64,000 bases of DNA from Sinomicrobium weinanense. Its GTDB lineage: Bacteria > Bacteroidota > Bacteroidia > Flavobacteriales > Flavobacteriaceae. Every line of letters begins with the position of its first letter. The stretch's first letter is position 1. A program made the translations under genes and the position numbers. The notes below the pieces were generated by a model. It was not told the DNA's origin. It worked only from the letters and a program-made list of their open reading frames with translations, and made no database searches. Below are positions 43,149-52,888 of the stretch, in pieces. The DNA lies in NCBI RefSeq assembly GCF_018863395.1, contig NZ_JAHKRR010000002.1:1-64000 (forward strand). The letters run 5' to 3'.

Positions 43149-45626
43149 ATGAAGAACGAAAAGATGATGAAAGACCTGTTTCCGATAATGGATATACAAC
43201 ATGATGGCATCCTTTCCAAAAAAGGGGACATCACGGTAGCCTTTAAGGCAGAACTACCAGAGATCTTTACCCTGAGCAACCAGGAATACGAGGCATTTCA
43301 TCAAGCCTGGATCAAGGCGCTCAAAATACTACCGCACCATACGGTCTTTCATAAACAAGACTGGTTTTTGGATGCCCGTCACAACCCGGATTTCACCAAA
43401 GAGGATATTACTTTCCTATCCCATAGCAGTGAACGTTTTTTTAACGAACGTCCTTACCTGGACCATTGCTGTTATATTTTTCTTACCAAAAAACCTAAAG
43501 GCAGGAAACTCACCACCTCACTTTTCTCCAACCTGATTCGCCCCACCTTGGTTCCGAAAGACACCCTGGATGAGCAAAAGTTTCAGGATTTTATGGATTC
43601 CGTCGGTCAGTTTACCCGAATATTGGAAGACAGTGGAATGGTTAATCTCACCCGGATCGCCGAAAAAGATATTTGGAGCAGCGATAAAACTTCAGGATTA
43701 CTGGAACAATACTGCTTTTTGGAGCCAAAGACATCCGGGAACTTCATTAAAGACCTGGAGCTGACCGGGGACTACCTAAAAGTAGGAGATCAATATGCCC
43801 AGATATACAGCCTGGGTGATGCCACAAATCTTCCTGCATTGTGCGGAAGCCGTATCGATTACGATAAATACAGCACGGATAAAACACGGTTTTCGGTGAG
43901 TTTTGCCTCCCCCTTGGGACAGCTACTCCCCTGCAATCATATCTTCAACCAATACATTTTTATAGAAGATGCACAAAAGACGGTCAAGACTTTAGAAAGT
44001 AAGCGGCTCCGGTTGCAATCACTAGCGGCATACAGCCGTGAAAATACTATTGCAAGGGATGCGGTTAACCAATTTCTCAATGAGGCCATTAGTGAACAAC
44101 GGCTACCGGTAAAGGCGCATTTTAATATAATGGTATGGACAGACCGAAAAGAAGAACTTCCGGAATTAAAAAATAAGGTTTCTTCCGCCCTGGCCCAAAT
44201 GGATGCCGTTGCCAAGATAGAAACGGCCGGAGCTGCCCAGATCTATTGGGGAGGGATTCCGGGGAACCAGGCAGATTTTCCTATGAATGACAGCTTTGAC
44301 ACTTTTGTGGAACAAGCCAGTTGTTTTCTTAACCTGGAAACCGGGTATCGCACTTCCATAAGCCCCGTCGGGTTGCGTTTGGGTGACCGGTTAACCGGAA
44401 AGCCTGTTCATGTGGATATTTCTGATGAGCCTATGAAACAGGGGATTTGTACCAATCGCAATAAGTTTATCCTGGGGCCTTCCGGATCAGGAAAATCTTT
44501 CTTCACCAATCACATGGTACGCAGCTACTATGAGCAAGGTACCCATATTGTTTTGGTTGATGTAGGACACAGCTATAAAGGGCTTTGCGATATGGTTGAT
44601 GGCTATTACTTTACGTATTCCGAAGCAAACCCTATTCGTTTTAACCCCTTTTATATCGGTGAAGGGGACAGCCTGGATACAGAGAAAAAAGAGAGTATCA
44701 AAACGCTACTGCTTGCCTTATGGAAAAAGGATAATGAAACTTTTAAACGGAGCGAATATGTAGCATTATCCAATGCGTTAACCGGGTATTACGAACATCT
44801 TGGACAGTCACCCAACGACTTTGCCTGTTTTGACAGCTTTTATGAATACCTGAAATACACCTTTATCCGGGATTTGGAAAAGGATAATGTCAAGGACAGG
44901 GATTTTGATGTCAATAATTTCCTGTACGTACTTCGTCCTTATTACAAGGGCGGGGAGTTTGACTACCTGCTCAATGCCCGGGAAAACCTGAACCTCTTAC
45001 AACAACGGTTTATTGTTTTCGAACTGGACAATATCAAGGACCATCCTATTCTCTTCCCCGTGGTGACCATAATCATTATGGAAGTGTTCATTAACAAGAT
45101 GCGCAAACTTCACGGGCTACGCAAAATGATCCTGATCGAAGAGGCCTGGAAAGCTATAGCCCGGGAAGGGATGGCCGAATATATAAAGTATTTATTCAAA
45201 ACGGTACGGAAGTATTTCGGAGAGGCCATCGTGGTTACCCAGGAGGTGGAAGATATTATTTCCTCGCCCATTGTCAAACAGGCCATTATCAATAATTCCG
45301 ATTGTAAGATCCTGCTGGACCAGCGCAAATACCAGAACAAGTTTGACCAGATCCAGGAACTCCTGGGGCTTACCGAAAAGGAAAAGGCCCTGGTACTTTC
45401 GGTCAATAAAGCCAACGATCCTACCAAAAAATACAAAGAAGTATTTATCAGTCTGGGTGGGATGGTTTCCAAAGTTTATCGTACCGAAGTCTCTGTGGAG
45501 GAATACCTGGCCTATACTACCGAACAAAGCGAAAAAGTAAAAGTCATGGAATATGCGGAGAAATTCGGAGGAAACATCCAAAAGGGCATTGCTGCCCTGG
45601 CGGCTGATATGAGAAGTCAAAATTAA
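43149..45626 (+). CDS. traG: Conjugation ATPase TraG (VirB4 family)
   Basis: An 825-residue ATPase energising pilus or channel assembly. The N-terminal half is the VirB4 docking domain; Walker A GPSGSGKS is at about 443-450, then YEQGTHIVLVDVGHSYKGLC, Walker B MILIEEAWKAIA, and the C-terminal VVTQEVEDIISSPIVKQAIINNSDCKILLDQ box. Length and order match the TraG conjugation-system ATPase of Bacteroidota ICEs. Follows traF directly. Confidence 0.93.
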   Translation: MKNEKMMKDLFPIMDIQHDGILSKKGDITVAFKAELPEIFTLSNQEYEAFHQAWIKALKILPHHTVFHKQDWFLDARHNPDFTKEDITFLSHSSERFFNERPYLDHCCYIFLTKKPKGRKLTTSLFSNLIRPTLVPKDTLDEQKFQDFMDSVGQFTRILEDSGMVNLTRIAEKDIWSSDKTSGLLEQYCFLEPKTSGNFIKDLELTGDYLKVGDQYAQIYSLGDATNLPALCGSRIDYDKYSTDKTRFSVSFASPLGQLLPCNHIFNQYIFIEDAQKTVKTLESKRLRLQSLAAYSRENTIARDAVNQFLNEAISEQRLPVKAHFNIMVWTDRKEELPELKNKVSSALAQMDAVAKIETAGAAQIYWGGIPGNQADFPMNDSFDTFVEQASCFLNLETGYRTSISPVGLRLGDRLTGKPVHVDISDEPMKQGICTNRNKFILGPSGSGKSFFTNHMVRSYYEQGTHIVLVDVGHSYKGLCDMVDGYYFTYSEANPIRFNPFYIGEGDSLDTEKKESIKTLLLALWKKDNETFKRSEYVALSNALTGYYEHLGQSPNDFACFDSFYEYLKYTFIRDLEKDNVKDRDFDVNNFLYVLRPYYKGGEFDYLLNARENLNLLQQRFIVFELDNIKDHPILFPVVTIIIMEVFINKMRKLHGLRKMILIEEAWKAIAREGMAEYIKYLFKTVRKYFGEAIVVTQEVEDIISSPIVKQAIINNSDCKILLDQRKYQNKFDQIQELLGLTEKEKALVLSVNKANDPTKKYKEVFISLGGMVSKVYRTEVSVEEYLAYTTEQSEKVKVMEYAEKFGGNIQKGIAALAADMRSQN

Positions 45627-45694
45627 TCACGTTGCGGATTCACTCCTATTTGAGTAGACAACAATAGAAGTGTTTTCGGAACTATAAAACAAGC

Positions 45695-46399
45695 ATGGAA
45701 ATGAAACATTTATTAAAAAAGATTATGCTAGGCATGTTATGCATAACCCTTTGGAGTGCCTCCCCTGCTCCATCCGAGGCTCCCCCGGCTCCGATTGCTA
45801 TCCTGGAAGTCATCAAGGCCGGGATCAAGAAGGTAATCAAAGCAGTTGATTTAAAAATCCAGCGGTTACAAAACAAAACGGTATGGCTCCAAAATGCACA
45901 AAAGACCCTGGAGAATACCCTTTCCAAACTCAAACTCACCGAGATCGCTGATTGGACAGAACGACAAAAAGAACTTTATCAGGGGTATTACCAGGAACTG
46001 GTTAAGGTCAAAGCGGTAATCACTTATTATCAACGCATCCGCGACATTACCGAAATGCAATCGGCCATGATTGCAGAATACCAACGGATATGGCACTTGC
46101 TTCGGAAAGATACCCGGTTTACTCCGGATGAAGTTGACTATATGGAAAAAGTTTATTCCACAATGCTGGATAACAGCCTGGAAAACCTGGATCAGATCTT
46201 TTTGATCATCGAGGCTTTTGCCACCCAGATGAGTGATGCAAAACGCCTTGAAATTATCAATAATGCTGCTGACCGGGTAGAACAGACCTATCTCGATCTG
46301 AAACGTTTCAATCGTCAAAATATCCTGCTCAGCTTACAAAGGGCTAAGGAACAGGGACAATTGGAAACGGTAAAGCAACTCTATGGAATCCCTCAATAA
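45695..46399 (+). CDS. Conjugation protein, TraI/VirB5-position paralogue 1
   Basis: A 234-residue exported protein (signal MLGMLCITLWSASPAPSEA) with coiled-coil-rich body (IKAVDLKIQRLQNKTVWLQNAQKTLENTL). It ends in the pattern MSDAKRLEIINNAADRVEQ then LLSLQRAKEQGQLETVKQLYG. Together with the two following genes it forms a set of three related proteins where CTnDOT-type operons carry TraI. By order it corresponds to VirB5-like pilus-tip or periplasmic parts. It overlaps the next frame slightly. Confidence 0.7.
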   Translation: MEMKHLLKKIMLGMLCITLWSASPAPSEAPPAPIAILEVIKAGIKKVIKAVDLKIQRLQNKTVWLQNAQKTLENTLSKLKLTEIADWTERQKELYQGYYQELVKVKAVITYYQRIRDITEMQSAMIAEYQRIWHLLRKDTRFTPDEVDYMEKVYSTMLDNSLENLDQIFLIIEAFATQMSDAKRLEIINNAADRVEQTYLDLKRFNRQNILLSLQRAKEQGQLETVKQLYGIPQ

Positions 46400-46406
46400 A
46401 TCAAAT

Positions 46407-47060
46407 ATGAAAATAACAAGGACATGCTGGGTTTTACTGCTGGTAGGGTTATTATCTATAAACGCTGCCCAGGGCCAAACCTTTTCTGAGTGGTGGCGCC
46501 AAAAGAAAACCCAAAAGAAGTATTTGATTCAGCAAATCGTAGCGCTACAAATGTATATCGGTTATGCAAGGAAGGGGTACTCCATTGCCAAAGATGGCTT
46601 AAACTTTATTGGTGACCTTAAAAACGGAGAGGTCAATTTCCATTCGGATTACTTTCAATCCCTCGAAAAAGTCAATCCGAATATTAAGCAGTACGCCCAG
46701 GTCACCGAGATCATGGTCTTACAATACCAAATGACCAGGGAATATAGTCAATCCCTTAAACAACTCAATCAAAGTAAGGCTTTTAATGAAAAGGAATTAG
46801 AGTATCTCTGTGGAGTTTTCGAAAGAACCCTGGATTTTTCTTTGGACACCCTGAACGAGCTTATTGAAATCTGTACCAACGGTGATCTGGAAATGACCGA
46901 TGATGCCCGGCTAGAACGTATCGATCTCCTCTATAACCAGATGTTGGAACACTATGGTTTTTACCAGGAATTCAGCAAGGAAAGTAAACAACTTGCCTTA
47001 GCACGATTACAGGAAAAAGGCGATACCCAAAAGATACGCCTGATGTACAATCTAAAATAA
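46407..47060 (+). CDS. Conjugation protein, TraI/VirB5-position paralogue 2
   Basis: About 217 residues from ATG 46407; the frame opens 8 codons earlier inside the preceding gene. Signal peptide (VLLLVGLLSINAAQG), then FSEWWRQKKTQKKYLIQQIVALQMYIGYARKGYSI and the same C-terminal pattern as its neighbours: MTDDARLERIDLLYNQMLEHYGFY, then LALARLQEKGDTQKIRLMYN. Probably periplasmic or surface-exposed; an exact role in mating is not known. Confidence 0.7.
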   Translation: MKITRTCWVLLLVGLLSINAAQGQTFSEWWRQKKTQKKYLIQQIVALQMYIGYARKGYSIAKDGLNFIGDLKNGEVNFHSDYFQSLEKVNPNIKQYAQVTEIMVLQYQMTREYSQSLKQLNQSKAFNEKELEYLCGVFERTLDFSLDTLNELIEICTNGDLEMTDDARLERIDLLYNQMLEHYGFYQEFSKESKQLALARLQEKGDTQKIRLMYNLK

Positions 47061-47067
47061 AACAACG

Positions 47068-47712
47068 ATGACACGAAAAATGATATGTTCGGGAATTCTT
47101 CTATTGGGATTTCTGGCACCCTTGAAAACCACAGCGCAATCTCACGAGGTAGCCCAACTACTGCTTAATGTGGAAAAACTCACTCAGTTTAAGCAAATCC
47201 TGAGTGATATGAAAAAAGGGTATCAGATCTTGACCAAAGGATATAATACCATAAAAGATCTGTCCGAAGGGAATTTCACACTGCACCAGGTATTTCTCGA
47301 TGGATTGATGCAAGTAAGCCCAACGGTTAGGAATTACAAACGGGTAGCCGATATTATCCGTTACCAGGGCTATTTGTTTAAGGAATACAAAGCAGCATAT
47401 TCCAGGTTTCAAAAGGATGGCAATATCAATCCGGATGAACTGCTCTATTTAAAACAAGTCTATGACCGCCTTTTCAAAGAAAGCCTGCAAAACCTGGATG
47501 ACCTGGCCACGGTATTGACCGCTAATAAACTCCGTATGTCGGATGATGAAAGGCTTCAGGCCATTGACCGCATCTTTATTGAAATGGAAGACAAACTGGA
47601 ATTCCTGCGCTATTTCAATGATAGGACCACGGTTCTTGCTATTCAAAGAGCCCGTGAGAAACAGGATGTAAACACCCTGGAACTGATTTATGGAATTTCT
47701 CAAACCCCATAG
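47068..47712 (+). CDS. Conjugation protein, TraI/VirB5-position paralogue 3
   Basis: A 214-residue exported protein (signal GILLLGFLAPLKTTA). The body LTQFKQILSDMKKGYQILTKGYNTIKDLSEGNFTLHQVF resembles paralogue 2 (YSIAKDGLNFIGDLKNGEVNFHSDYF), and the end MSDDERLQAIDRIFIEMEDKLEF, VLAIQRAREKQDVNTLELIYG is the shared pattern. It begins 8 bases after paralogue 2 and overlaps the open frame of traJ. Confidence 0.7.
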   Translation: MTRKMICSGILLLGFLAPLKTTAQSHEVAQLLLNVEKLTQFKQILSDMKKGYQILTKGYNTIKDLSEGNFTLHQVFLDGLMQVSPTVRNYKRVADIIRYQGYLFKEYKAAYSRFQKDGNINPDELLYLKQVYDRLFKESLQNLDDLATVLTANKLRMSDDERLQAIDRIFIEMEDKLEFLRYFNDRTTVLAIQRAREKQDVNTLELIYGISQTP

Positions 47713-47716
47713 TCCT

Positions 47717-48922
47717 ATGAGAGCATCGCTTAAAACCATAAAGATATGGCTATTCTTAGCGCTTACACCTGTTACGGGTTTGGCCCAGGGAAGTGGAGAA
47801 ATTAGTAGCCTGCATGGGGTATTACAACAGCTTTATGCAGAAATGTTACCGCTTTGTAGCCAGCTTATAGGAGTAGCTCAGGGAATTGCCGGTTTTGCCG
47901 CCCTTTGGTATATCGCATCAAGGGTATGGCGACACCTGGCCAATGCCGAGTCCATTGACTTTTATCCACTATTCAGACCTTTTGCCATTGGGATCTGCAT
48001 TGCCGTTTTCCCCTCGGTCATAGGACTGATCAACGGCGTAATGCAGCCCACGGTAAGTGCTACTTCGGCCATGGTCCAAAATTCAGATAAGGCCATAGCC
48101 GTATTGCTGGAACGTAAAGAAGACGCCTTGAAAAAAACGGAGGCCTGGAAAATGTATGTAGGTGCTGATGGCATGGGAGATCCGGATCGTTGGTATCGTT
48201 ATACCCATGATAATGCCGAACCATCAGATGCGGGCCTTTGGGAAAGTCTCGGAAACGAGTTTAAGTTTGGTATGGACATGGCTTCTTATAGGTTCCGGCA
48301 TTCCGTCAAGGAATGGCTTAGCGAAGTTTTACGGGTGATTTTTGAATCGGCGACCCTTTGTATTGACACCCTGCGCACCTTCCAGCTTATTGTTCTGGCG
48401 ATTCTCGGTCCCCTGGTTTTCGGAATTGCGGTCTTTGATGGCTTCCAGCATACCCTGGCAGTGTGGATTGCCCGTTACCTCAATGTCTTTCTCTGGCTCC
48501 CCATTGCCAATATCTTTGGCAGTTTGCTCGGGAAAATACAACAAAAAATGCTGGAACTGGACATCTCCCAGGTCGAAGGTTACGGGGATACCTTCTTCAG
48601 TAGTACGGACATTGCCTATATGATCTTTTTAATCATTGGCATCGTTGGATATTTTACCGTTCCTTCCATGGCCAATTATATCATCCATGCCGGAGGTGGC
48701 AGTGCCCTGACCCAAAAAGTAACCAATCTTTTAAAAAGCTCCTCCCGAAAGGTGGTTTCTTCTACGACAACCGGGGCCGGAATGGCTGTTGATGCTATGG
48801 GAGATGTTTTCAGTAGAATGTCGCAGAGTATGGCCGGGCACGGGGTCTCTTCCGATTACTTTGGCAGTAATTCAAATACTTCCAACAAATACATGAAAGA
48901 TAAATTAAAAGGGAACACCTAA
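47717..48922 (+). CDS. traJ: Conjugation protein TraJ (VirB6-like)
   Basis: About 401 residues from ATG 47717. Signal or first helix WLFLALTPVTGLA, then several membrane helices: AQGIAGFAALWYIASRVW, FRPFAIGICIAVFPSVIGLI, TFQLIVLAILGPLVFGIAVF, WLPIANIFGSLL, IAYMIFLIIGIVGYFTVPS. The polytopic plan and the large central loop are those of TraJ of Bacteroidota conjugation systems, part of the inner-membrane channel. The C-terminal tail is Ser/Gly-rich. Confidence 0.9.
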   Translation: MRASLKTIKIWLFLALTPVTGLAQGSGEISSLHGVLQQLYAEMLPLCSQLIGVAQGIAGFAALWYIASRVWRHLANAESIDFYPLFRPFAIGICIAVFPSVIGLINGVMQPTVSATSAMVQNSDKAIAVLLERKEDALKKTEAWKMYVGADGMGDPDRWYRYTHDNAEPSDAGLWESLGNEFKFGMDMASYRFRHSVKEWLSEVLRVIFESATLCIDTLRTFQLIVLAILGPLVFGIAVFDGFQHTLAVWIARYLNVFLWLPIANIFGSLLGKIQQKMLELDISQVEGYGDTFFSSTDIAYMIFLIIGIVGYFTVPSMANYIIHAGGGSALTQKVTNLLKSSSRKVVSSTTTGAGMAVDAMGDVFSRMSQSMAGHGVSSDYFGSNSNTSNKYMKDKLKGNT

Positions 48923-48974
48923 GCTCCATGAGTTGGTTTGAGCCTTCATGAAGACAGATAAATGATAAGAGAAG

Positions 48975-49595
48975 ATGTTTCAGAAAGCAAAAAATATCGA
49001 TACCGCCTTTAAACAGGTCAGGCTTACAGCCCTGGTGGTTATAATTGGAAGTATCCTGATCTGTGCTTATACCATATATCAGGGACATGCCCTTGTCGCC
49101 ACCACACAACAACGGGTTTACGTGTTATCGGATGGGAAGGTGTTACAAGCCCGGGCATCCAGCAGAAGGGAAAATATCCCCGTGGAGGCCCGGGACCATG
49201 TCAAAACCTTTCACCATTGGTTCTTTACCCTGGCACCTGATGATAAGGTCATTCGCGAGCACATCTCCAAAGCCTTGTACCTGGCTGATGGCTCTGCTAA
49301 AAGACAATACGACAACCTGGAAGAAAAAGGGTACTATGCCCAAATGATATCCGGCAATGTCAGCCAGACCATTAAAGTTGATAGTGTTCAGGTAAACATA
49401 GAAAACCATCCTTATGCTTTTCGCTGTTATGCCACCCAAAAATTAGTGCGTACCACCAGTATAGTAACACGGAGACTGATCACAAACGGGGTACTCCGAA
49501 ATGTTTCCCGGAGTGATAACAATCCCCATGGTTTTCTGATCGAGCGTTGGCAAATTCTTGAAAACCGGGATATCCAGGTAAAAAACCGCAGGTAA
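48975..49595 (+). CDS. traK: Conjugation protein TraK (VirB8-like)
   Basis: A 206-residue protein with one N-terminal membrane helix (ALVVIIGSILICAYTIY) and a periplasmic domain carrying VEARDHVKTFHHWFFTLAPDD, then YYAQMISGNVSQTIKVDSVQVN, the pattern of TraK/VirB8-like scaffold proteins. It bridges the inner-membrane complex and the core channel. Fits its place between traJ and traL. Confidence 0.9.
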   Translation: MFQKAKNIDTAFKQVRLTALVVIIGSILICAYTIYQGHALVATTQQRVYVLSDGKVLQARASSRRENIPVEARDHVKTFHHWFFTLAPDDKVIREHISKALYLADGSAKRQYDNLEEKGYYAQMISGNVSQTIKVDSVQVNIENHPYAFRCYATQKLVRTTSIVTRRLITNGVLRNVSRSDNNPHGFLIERWQILENRDIQVKNRR

Positions 49596-49612
49596 CAGAT
49601 AAGCCACATATC

Positions 49613-49945
49613 ATGAAACAAAAACAAACAAAATCATCCCGGGATAAACTTGTGTTATGGGTCATTGACAGGATTCTGAACATACAATCCCGATGGGCTG
49701 CATGGATAGACCGCAAAACATCCCATATTTCCCCTAAAGCCTGGGTACTTCTGCTGGCCTGTTTTGTATTGGTATCAGTGGCATATAACACCTGGCTCAT
49801 TTGGCATAGTCTGACCTTTAAAGAAAAACAGATCATACAAATACCCCCTGCCTCAAAGGAGTCCCGGGATCACGATGATAGCCTAAAGGCATTTGATAGC
49901 ATTCTAAAAAATAAGCCAAAGGACAGCAGTCATATACCACATTAA
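49613..49945 (+). CDS. traL: Conjugation protein TraL-like (DUF3989)
   Basis: A 110-residue protein with one membrane helix (AWVLLLACFVLVSVAYNTWLI) preceded by a basic cytoplasmic part and followed by a short polar tail. The small single-helix plan between traK and traM fits TraL (DUF3989) of CTnDOT-type elements. The sequence is short and low in motifs, so the name rests mostly on position. Confidence 0.7.
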   Translation: MKQKQTKSSRDKLVLWVIDRILNIQSRWAAWIDRKTSHISPKAWVLLLACFVLVSVAYNTWLIWHSLTFKEKQIIQIPPASKESRDHDDSLKAFDSILKNKPKDSSHIPH

Positions 49946-49971
49946 AATGAGTAATTAAAAATCACGAAACT

Positions 49972-51219
49972 ATGAAAAAGAAAAATCGAAAAATCCTATG
50001 GGTCCTTCCCCTATTGATCCTTCCGGTGGTTACCCTGTTATTCTGGATATTTAGTGATGGACCGGGGGAAAATTTCACCCAAAAGTCCACCTGGAAGTCG
50101 ATAAATCCGGAACTGCCGGAAGTAAACACGGAAAAAGAATTTCCATCGGATAAAATGAGTTATTACCAGAAGGCCAAATCGGATTCGGTTAAATGGCAGG
50201 AACAAGCCAAAAATGACCCGTACTATCAGCATGTTCCTGATCAGGATGCGGACCACGGACAAGGGGACCTCTCCAAAAACCGAAAACTAGAAACTTCCAT
50301 AGCATCTCCTTGGGACATGGGGTATCAAGACCCAAACGAGGAAAAAGTGTATCAGAAACTGGCGAAACTGGAAAAAATACTGGATCATCCCGATACCGCT
50401 CCCTCACCCCTTAGCTCCCATCCACAGACCATTCCTGACGGCAGGGTATCTCCGGACAACGAAGACATCGACCGATTGGAACTGATGATGCAGCAGATGA
50501 CTTCTCCGGAACCCGAAGATCCTGAAATCCGGCAACTCAACCACATGCTGGAAACCATACTGGACATCCAACACCCACAGCGGATACAGGAAAAACTGGC
50601 ACAGGCTTCCAGGGAAAACAAAGGAAAGGTATTCCCTGTTTCACAAATGCCTGAAGAAAATCCGGTTTCCCTGTTAGATGGCAGTGACAGCATATTACAG
50701 GGTCTGGATTCCGGTTTTTATGGCCTGGAATCCTTTGCATGGGAAGATACCTTACAAAACGCTATCGCAGCAGTGATCCACGAGACCCGGACCCTGGTTT
50801 CGGGGGCTATCGTAAAACTCCGCCTGACGCAGGATATCTATATTCAGGGCGTACGGATTCCTAAAGGTCATTTTGTATTCGGCACGGCCAATATCTCGGG
50901 GGAACGATTGCATATCACTATCGATGGTATCCGTTATCGGAACTCTTTATTCCCTGTGGAGCTGACCGTATACGGAATGGATGGCATCCAGGGTATGCAC
51001 ATCAAGGGAACCCTCTCCGGCAAGATTGCCAAGGAATCTGCCGGCCAAACGGTACAAGGCATAGGGCTCACCTCCTTTGACACTTCCCTGGAAGCCCAGA
51101 TGGCCAGTGCAGGAATAGAAGCTACCCGTAGTTTTTTTAGCAAAAAGGCTAAACTTATTAAGGTCACTGTTAAAGCCGGTGATCCAGTTTTATTACAGGA
51201 TAAAAAACAGAAAAACTAA
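49972..51219 (+). CDS. traM: Conjugation protein TraM (VirB10-like)
   Basis: A 415-residue protein: membrane helix near the N-terminus (ILWVLPLLILPVVTLLFWIF), a long polar, proline-rich periplasmic linker to about 250, and a folded C-terminal domain (AVIHETRTLVSGAIVKLRLTQDIYIQGVRIPKGHFVFGTANISGERLHITIDGI) of the TraM/VirB10 beta-barrel type. It spans the periplasm and forms the core channel together with TraN. Confidence 0.92.
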   Translation: MKKKNRKILWVLPLLILPVVTLLFWIFSDGPGENFTQKSTWKSINPELPEVNTEKEFPSDKMSYYQKAKSDSVKWQEQAKNDPYYQHVPDQDADHGQGDLSKNRKLETSIASPWDMGYQDPNEEKVYQKLAKLEKILDHPDTAPSPLSSHPQTIPDGRVSPDNEDIDRLELMMQQMTSPEPEDPEIRQLNHMLETILDIQHPQRIQEKLAQASRENKGKVFPVSQMPEENPVSLLDGSDSILQGLDSGFYGLESFAWEDTLQNAIAAVIHETRTLVSGAIVKLRLTQDIYIQGVRIPKGHFVFGTANISGERLHITIDGIRYRNSLFPVELTVYGMDGIQGMHIKGTLSGKIAKESAGQTVQGIGLTSFDTSLEAQMASAGIEATRSFFSKKAKLIKVTVKAGDPVLLQDKKQKN

Positions 51220-51233
51220 AAATTCAATATATC

Positions 51234-52064
51234 ATGAAAACATATTATCGCAATACTTTTACAGCATTAGTACTAATCTTTACTGCATTTTTAAGCTATG
51301 CGGAGTCCATAGGCATCATACACACTATAGAATCTTTTCCTATTGCCATCACTGATAACAAAACTACAAATCTCATCTTCCCATATGATATACGGAGTGT
51401 AGACCGGGGTAGTAAAGAGGTGTTGGTGCAAAAGGCCAAAGGAACAGAAAATATCTTACAGCTTAAAGCCGCACAGGAACATATGAAAGAAACTAATCTT
51501 ACTGTCATCACATCCGACGGTAAATTATATTCTTTCCTGTTGCGATATACGGCTAATCCAAAAACCCTGAATTACTCTTTCGGTATACGGGATATATCGG
51601 AAGTAGCCTTTTCTCCGGGGACATCCAATGAAAGCATCCTGAAAAAATACGCGGAGATCACTGCCGGAAAAAAGAAAAAAATCAGGGGAGTTAAAGATAA
51701 AAATAATGGGGTGACATTTCGGCTAACCGGGCTTTTTGTTAAAGACAATGTTATGTATTATCGGTTTCATATTGAAAACGCTTCTAACCTAAAGTATACT
51801 ATAGACCAGCTCCGTTTTTTTGTCCGGGATCGGAAAAAGGCCAAACGCACCACATATCAGGAGATGGAGATCCCCCCTTTATATATGTATAAAGACACTG
51901 ATAAAGTTGAAGGGCAATCCGGACAAACCCTGGTAGTTGCTTTACAGAAACGTACCCTACCCAATAAAAAACAGCTATCCGTGCAGCTTATGGAAAACTA
52001 CGGAGGCAGGCACCTGGAACTGAGTATAAAAAACCGAAAGCTCATGCGTGCCACGGTATTATAA
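51234..52064 (+). CDS. traN: Conjugation protein TraN (VirB9-like, DUF4138)
   Basis: A 276-residue exported protein: signal TALVLIFTAFLSYAES, an N-terminal beta domain (TTNLIFPYDIRSVDRGSKEVLVQKAKGTENILQLKAA) and a C-terminal beta domain (VTFRLTGLFVKDNVMYYRFHIENASNLKYTIDQLRFFVRDRKK). These are the DUF4138/TraN patterns, a VirB9-like outer part of the channel. It follows traM by 14 bases. Confidence 0.9.
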   Translation: MKTYYRNTFTALVLIFTAFLSYAESIGIIHTIESFPIAITDNKTTNLIFPYDIRSVDRGSKEVLVQKAKGTENILQLKAAQEHMKETNLTVITSDGKLYSFLLRYTANPKTLNYSFGIRDISEVAFSPGTSNESILKKYAEITAGKKKKIRGVKDKNNGVTFRLTGLFVKDNVMYYRFHIENASNLKYTIDQLRFFVRDRKKAKRTTYQEMEIPPLYMYKDTDKVEGQSGQTLVVALQKRTLPNKKQLSVQLMENYGGRHLELSIKNRKLMRATVL

Positions 52065-52093
52065 ACTATTGTTTAACTGAAAAATGAAATGTG

Positions 52094-52870
52094 ATGAATC
52101 AAGAAAATTTAAGTTTCCTACAGGAACAGGTCATGTATGCCGGATTCGGAGATACGCTGGATAATACTTTAAAGGAAAAAATGGCACAAAAGCCCGCTAC
52201 CTTTACCCTGGATTACAAAACGGCCTACGGAGATGACAAAGTAGATGCTAAACTCCACTTTAGCCAATCCAAAAGGGAGGACAGTGATATGTATTTCTTC
52301 AATTCCTATAAAGTGAACCTCAAAAGGGAGGGCAAGCCCGATATGGAGCAACAATTCTATATCAATCTAGGGAACAATATTACCCTTAAGGAAGCCTATA
52401 ACCTCATGCAGGGAAGAGCCGTTAATAAAAACCTCAGAAATAAAGAAGGAGAAGCCTATAACACTTGGGTACAGCTGGATTTTAAGGAAACCAACGACAA
52501 GGGGAACTATCAGATGAAATACTATAACGAGAATTATGGGTATGACCTGGATACCGCTTTGCAAAAATATCCACTCCGCGAACTTGAAAAGGACAGTTAC
52601 AAAAGTAACCTTATGGAATCCCTTAAAAAAGGAAATCCTGCCTCCGCAACCTTGATTCGTGAAGGTAAAGAAGACCAGAAAGTTTATATAGTGGCCAATC
52701 CGAAATTTAAGTCTGTTACCTTACTTGATAGTAATATGCAGCGCTTGGGCCGCAGGCAACGTGAAAAACAGGATTCGTCAAAAACCAAAAAACAAACGCA
52801 GACACCTGAAGGGGAAGACAACTCCCCTTCTGCCAAAAAGAAAAGGAGACGGAAAGCCAAAACGGTTTGA
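52094..52870 (+). CDS. Hypothetical ICE protein, tandem-duplicated family, copy 1
   Basis: 258 residues from ATG 52094 (a GTG precedes it directly). Cytoplasmic, no signal. The domain ITLKEAYNLMQGRAVNKNL, WVQLDFKETNDKGNYQMKYY, YGYDLDTALQKYPLREL and NPKFKSVTLLDSNMQRLGRR recurs in the next gene. The C-terminus is strongly basic (KKKRRRKAKT). This domain is typical of Bacteroidota conjugative DNA (compare the DUF3945-type proteins), but I cannot name its function; nucleic-acid binding is suggested by the tail. Confidence 0.6.
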   Translation: MNQENLSFLQEQVMYAGFGDTLDNTLKEKMAQKPATFTLDYKTAYGDDKVDAKLHFSQSKREDSDMYFFNSYKVNLKREGKPDMEQQFYINLGNNITLKEAYNLMQGRAVNKNLRNKEGEAYNTWVQLDFKETNDKGNYQMKYYNENYGYDLDTALQKYPLRELEKDSYKSNLMESLKKGNPASATLIREGKEDQKVYIVANPKFKSVTLLDSNMQRLGRRQREKQDSSKTKKQTQTPEGEDNSPSAKKKRRRKAKTV

Positions 52871-52888
52871 CCCTAATCACGTTTTATC

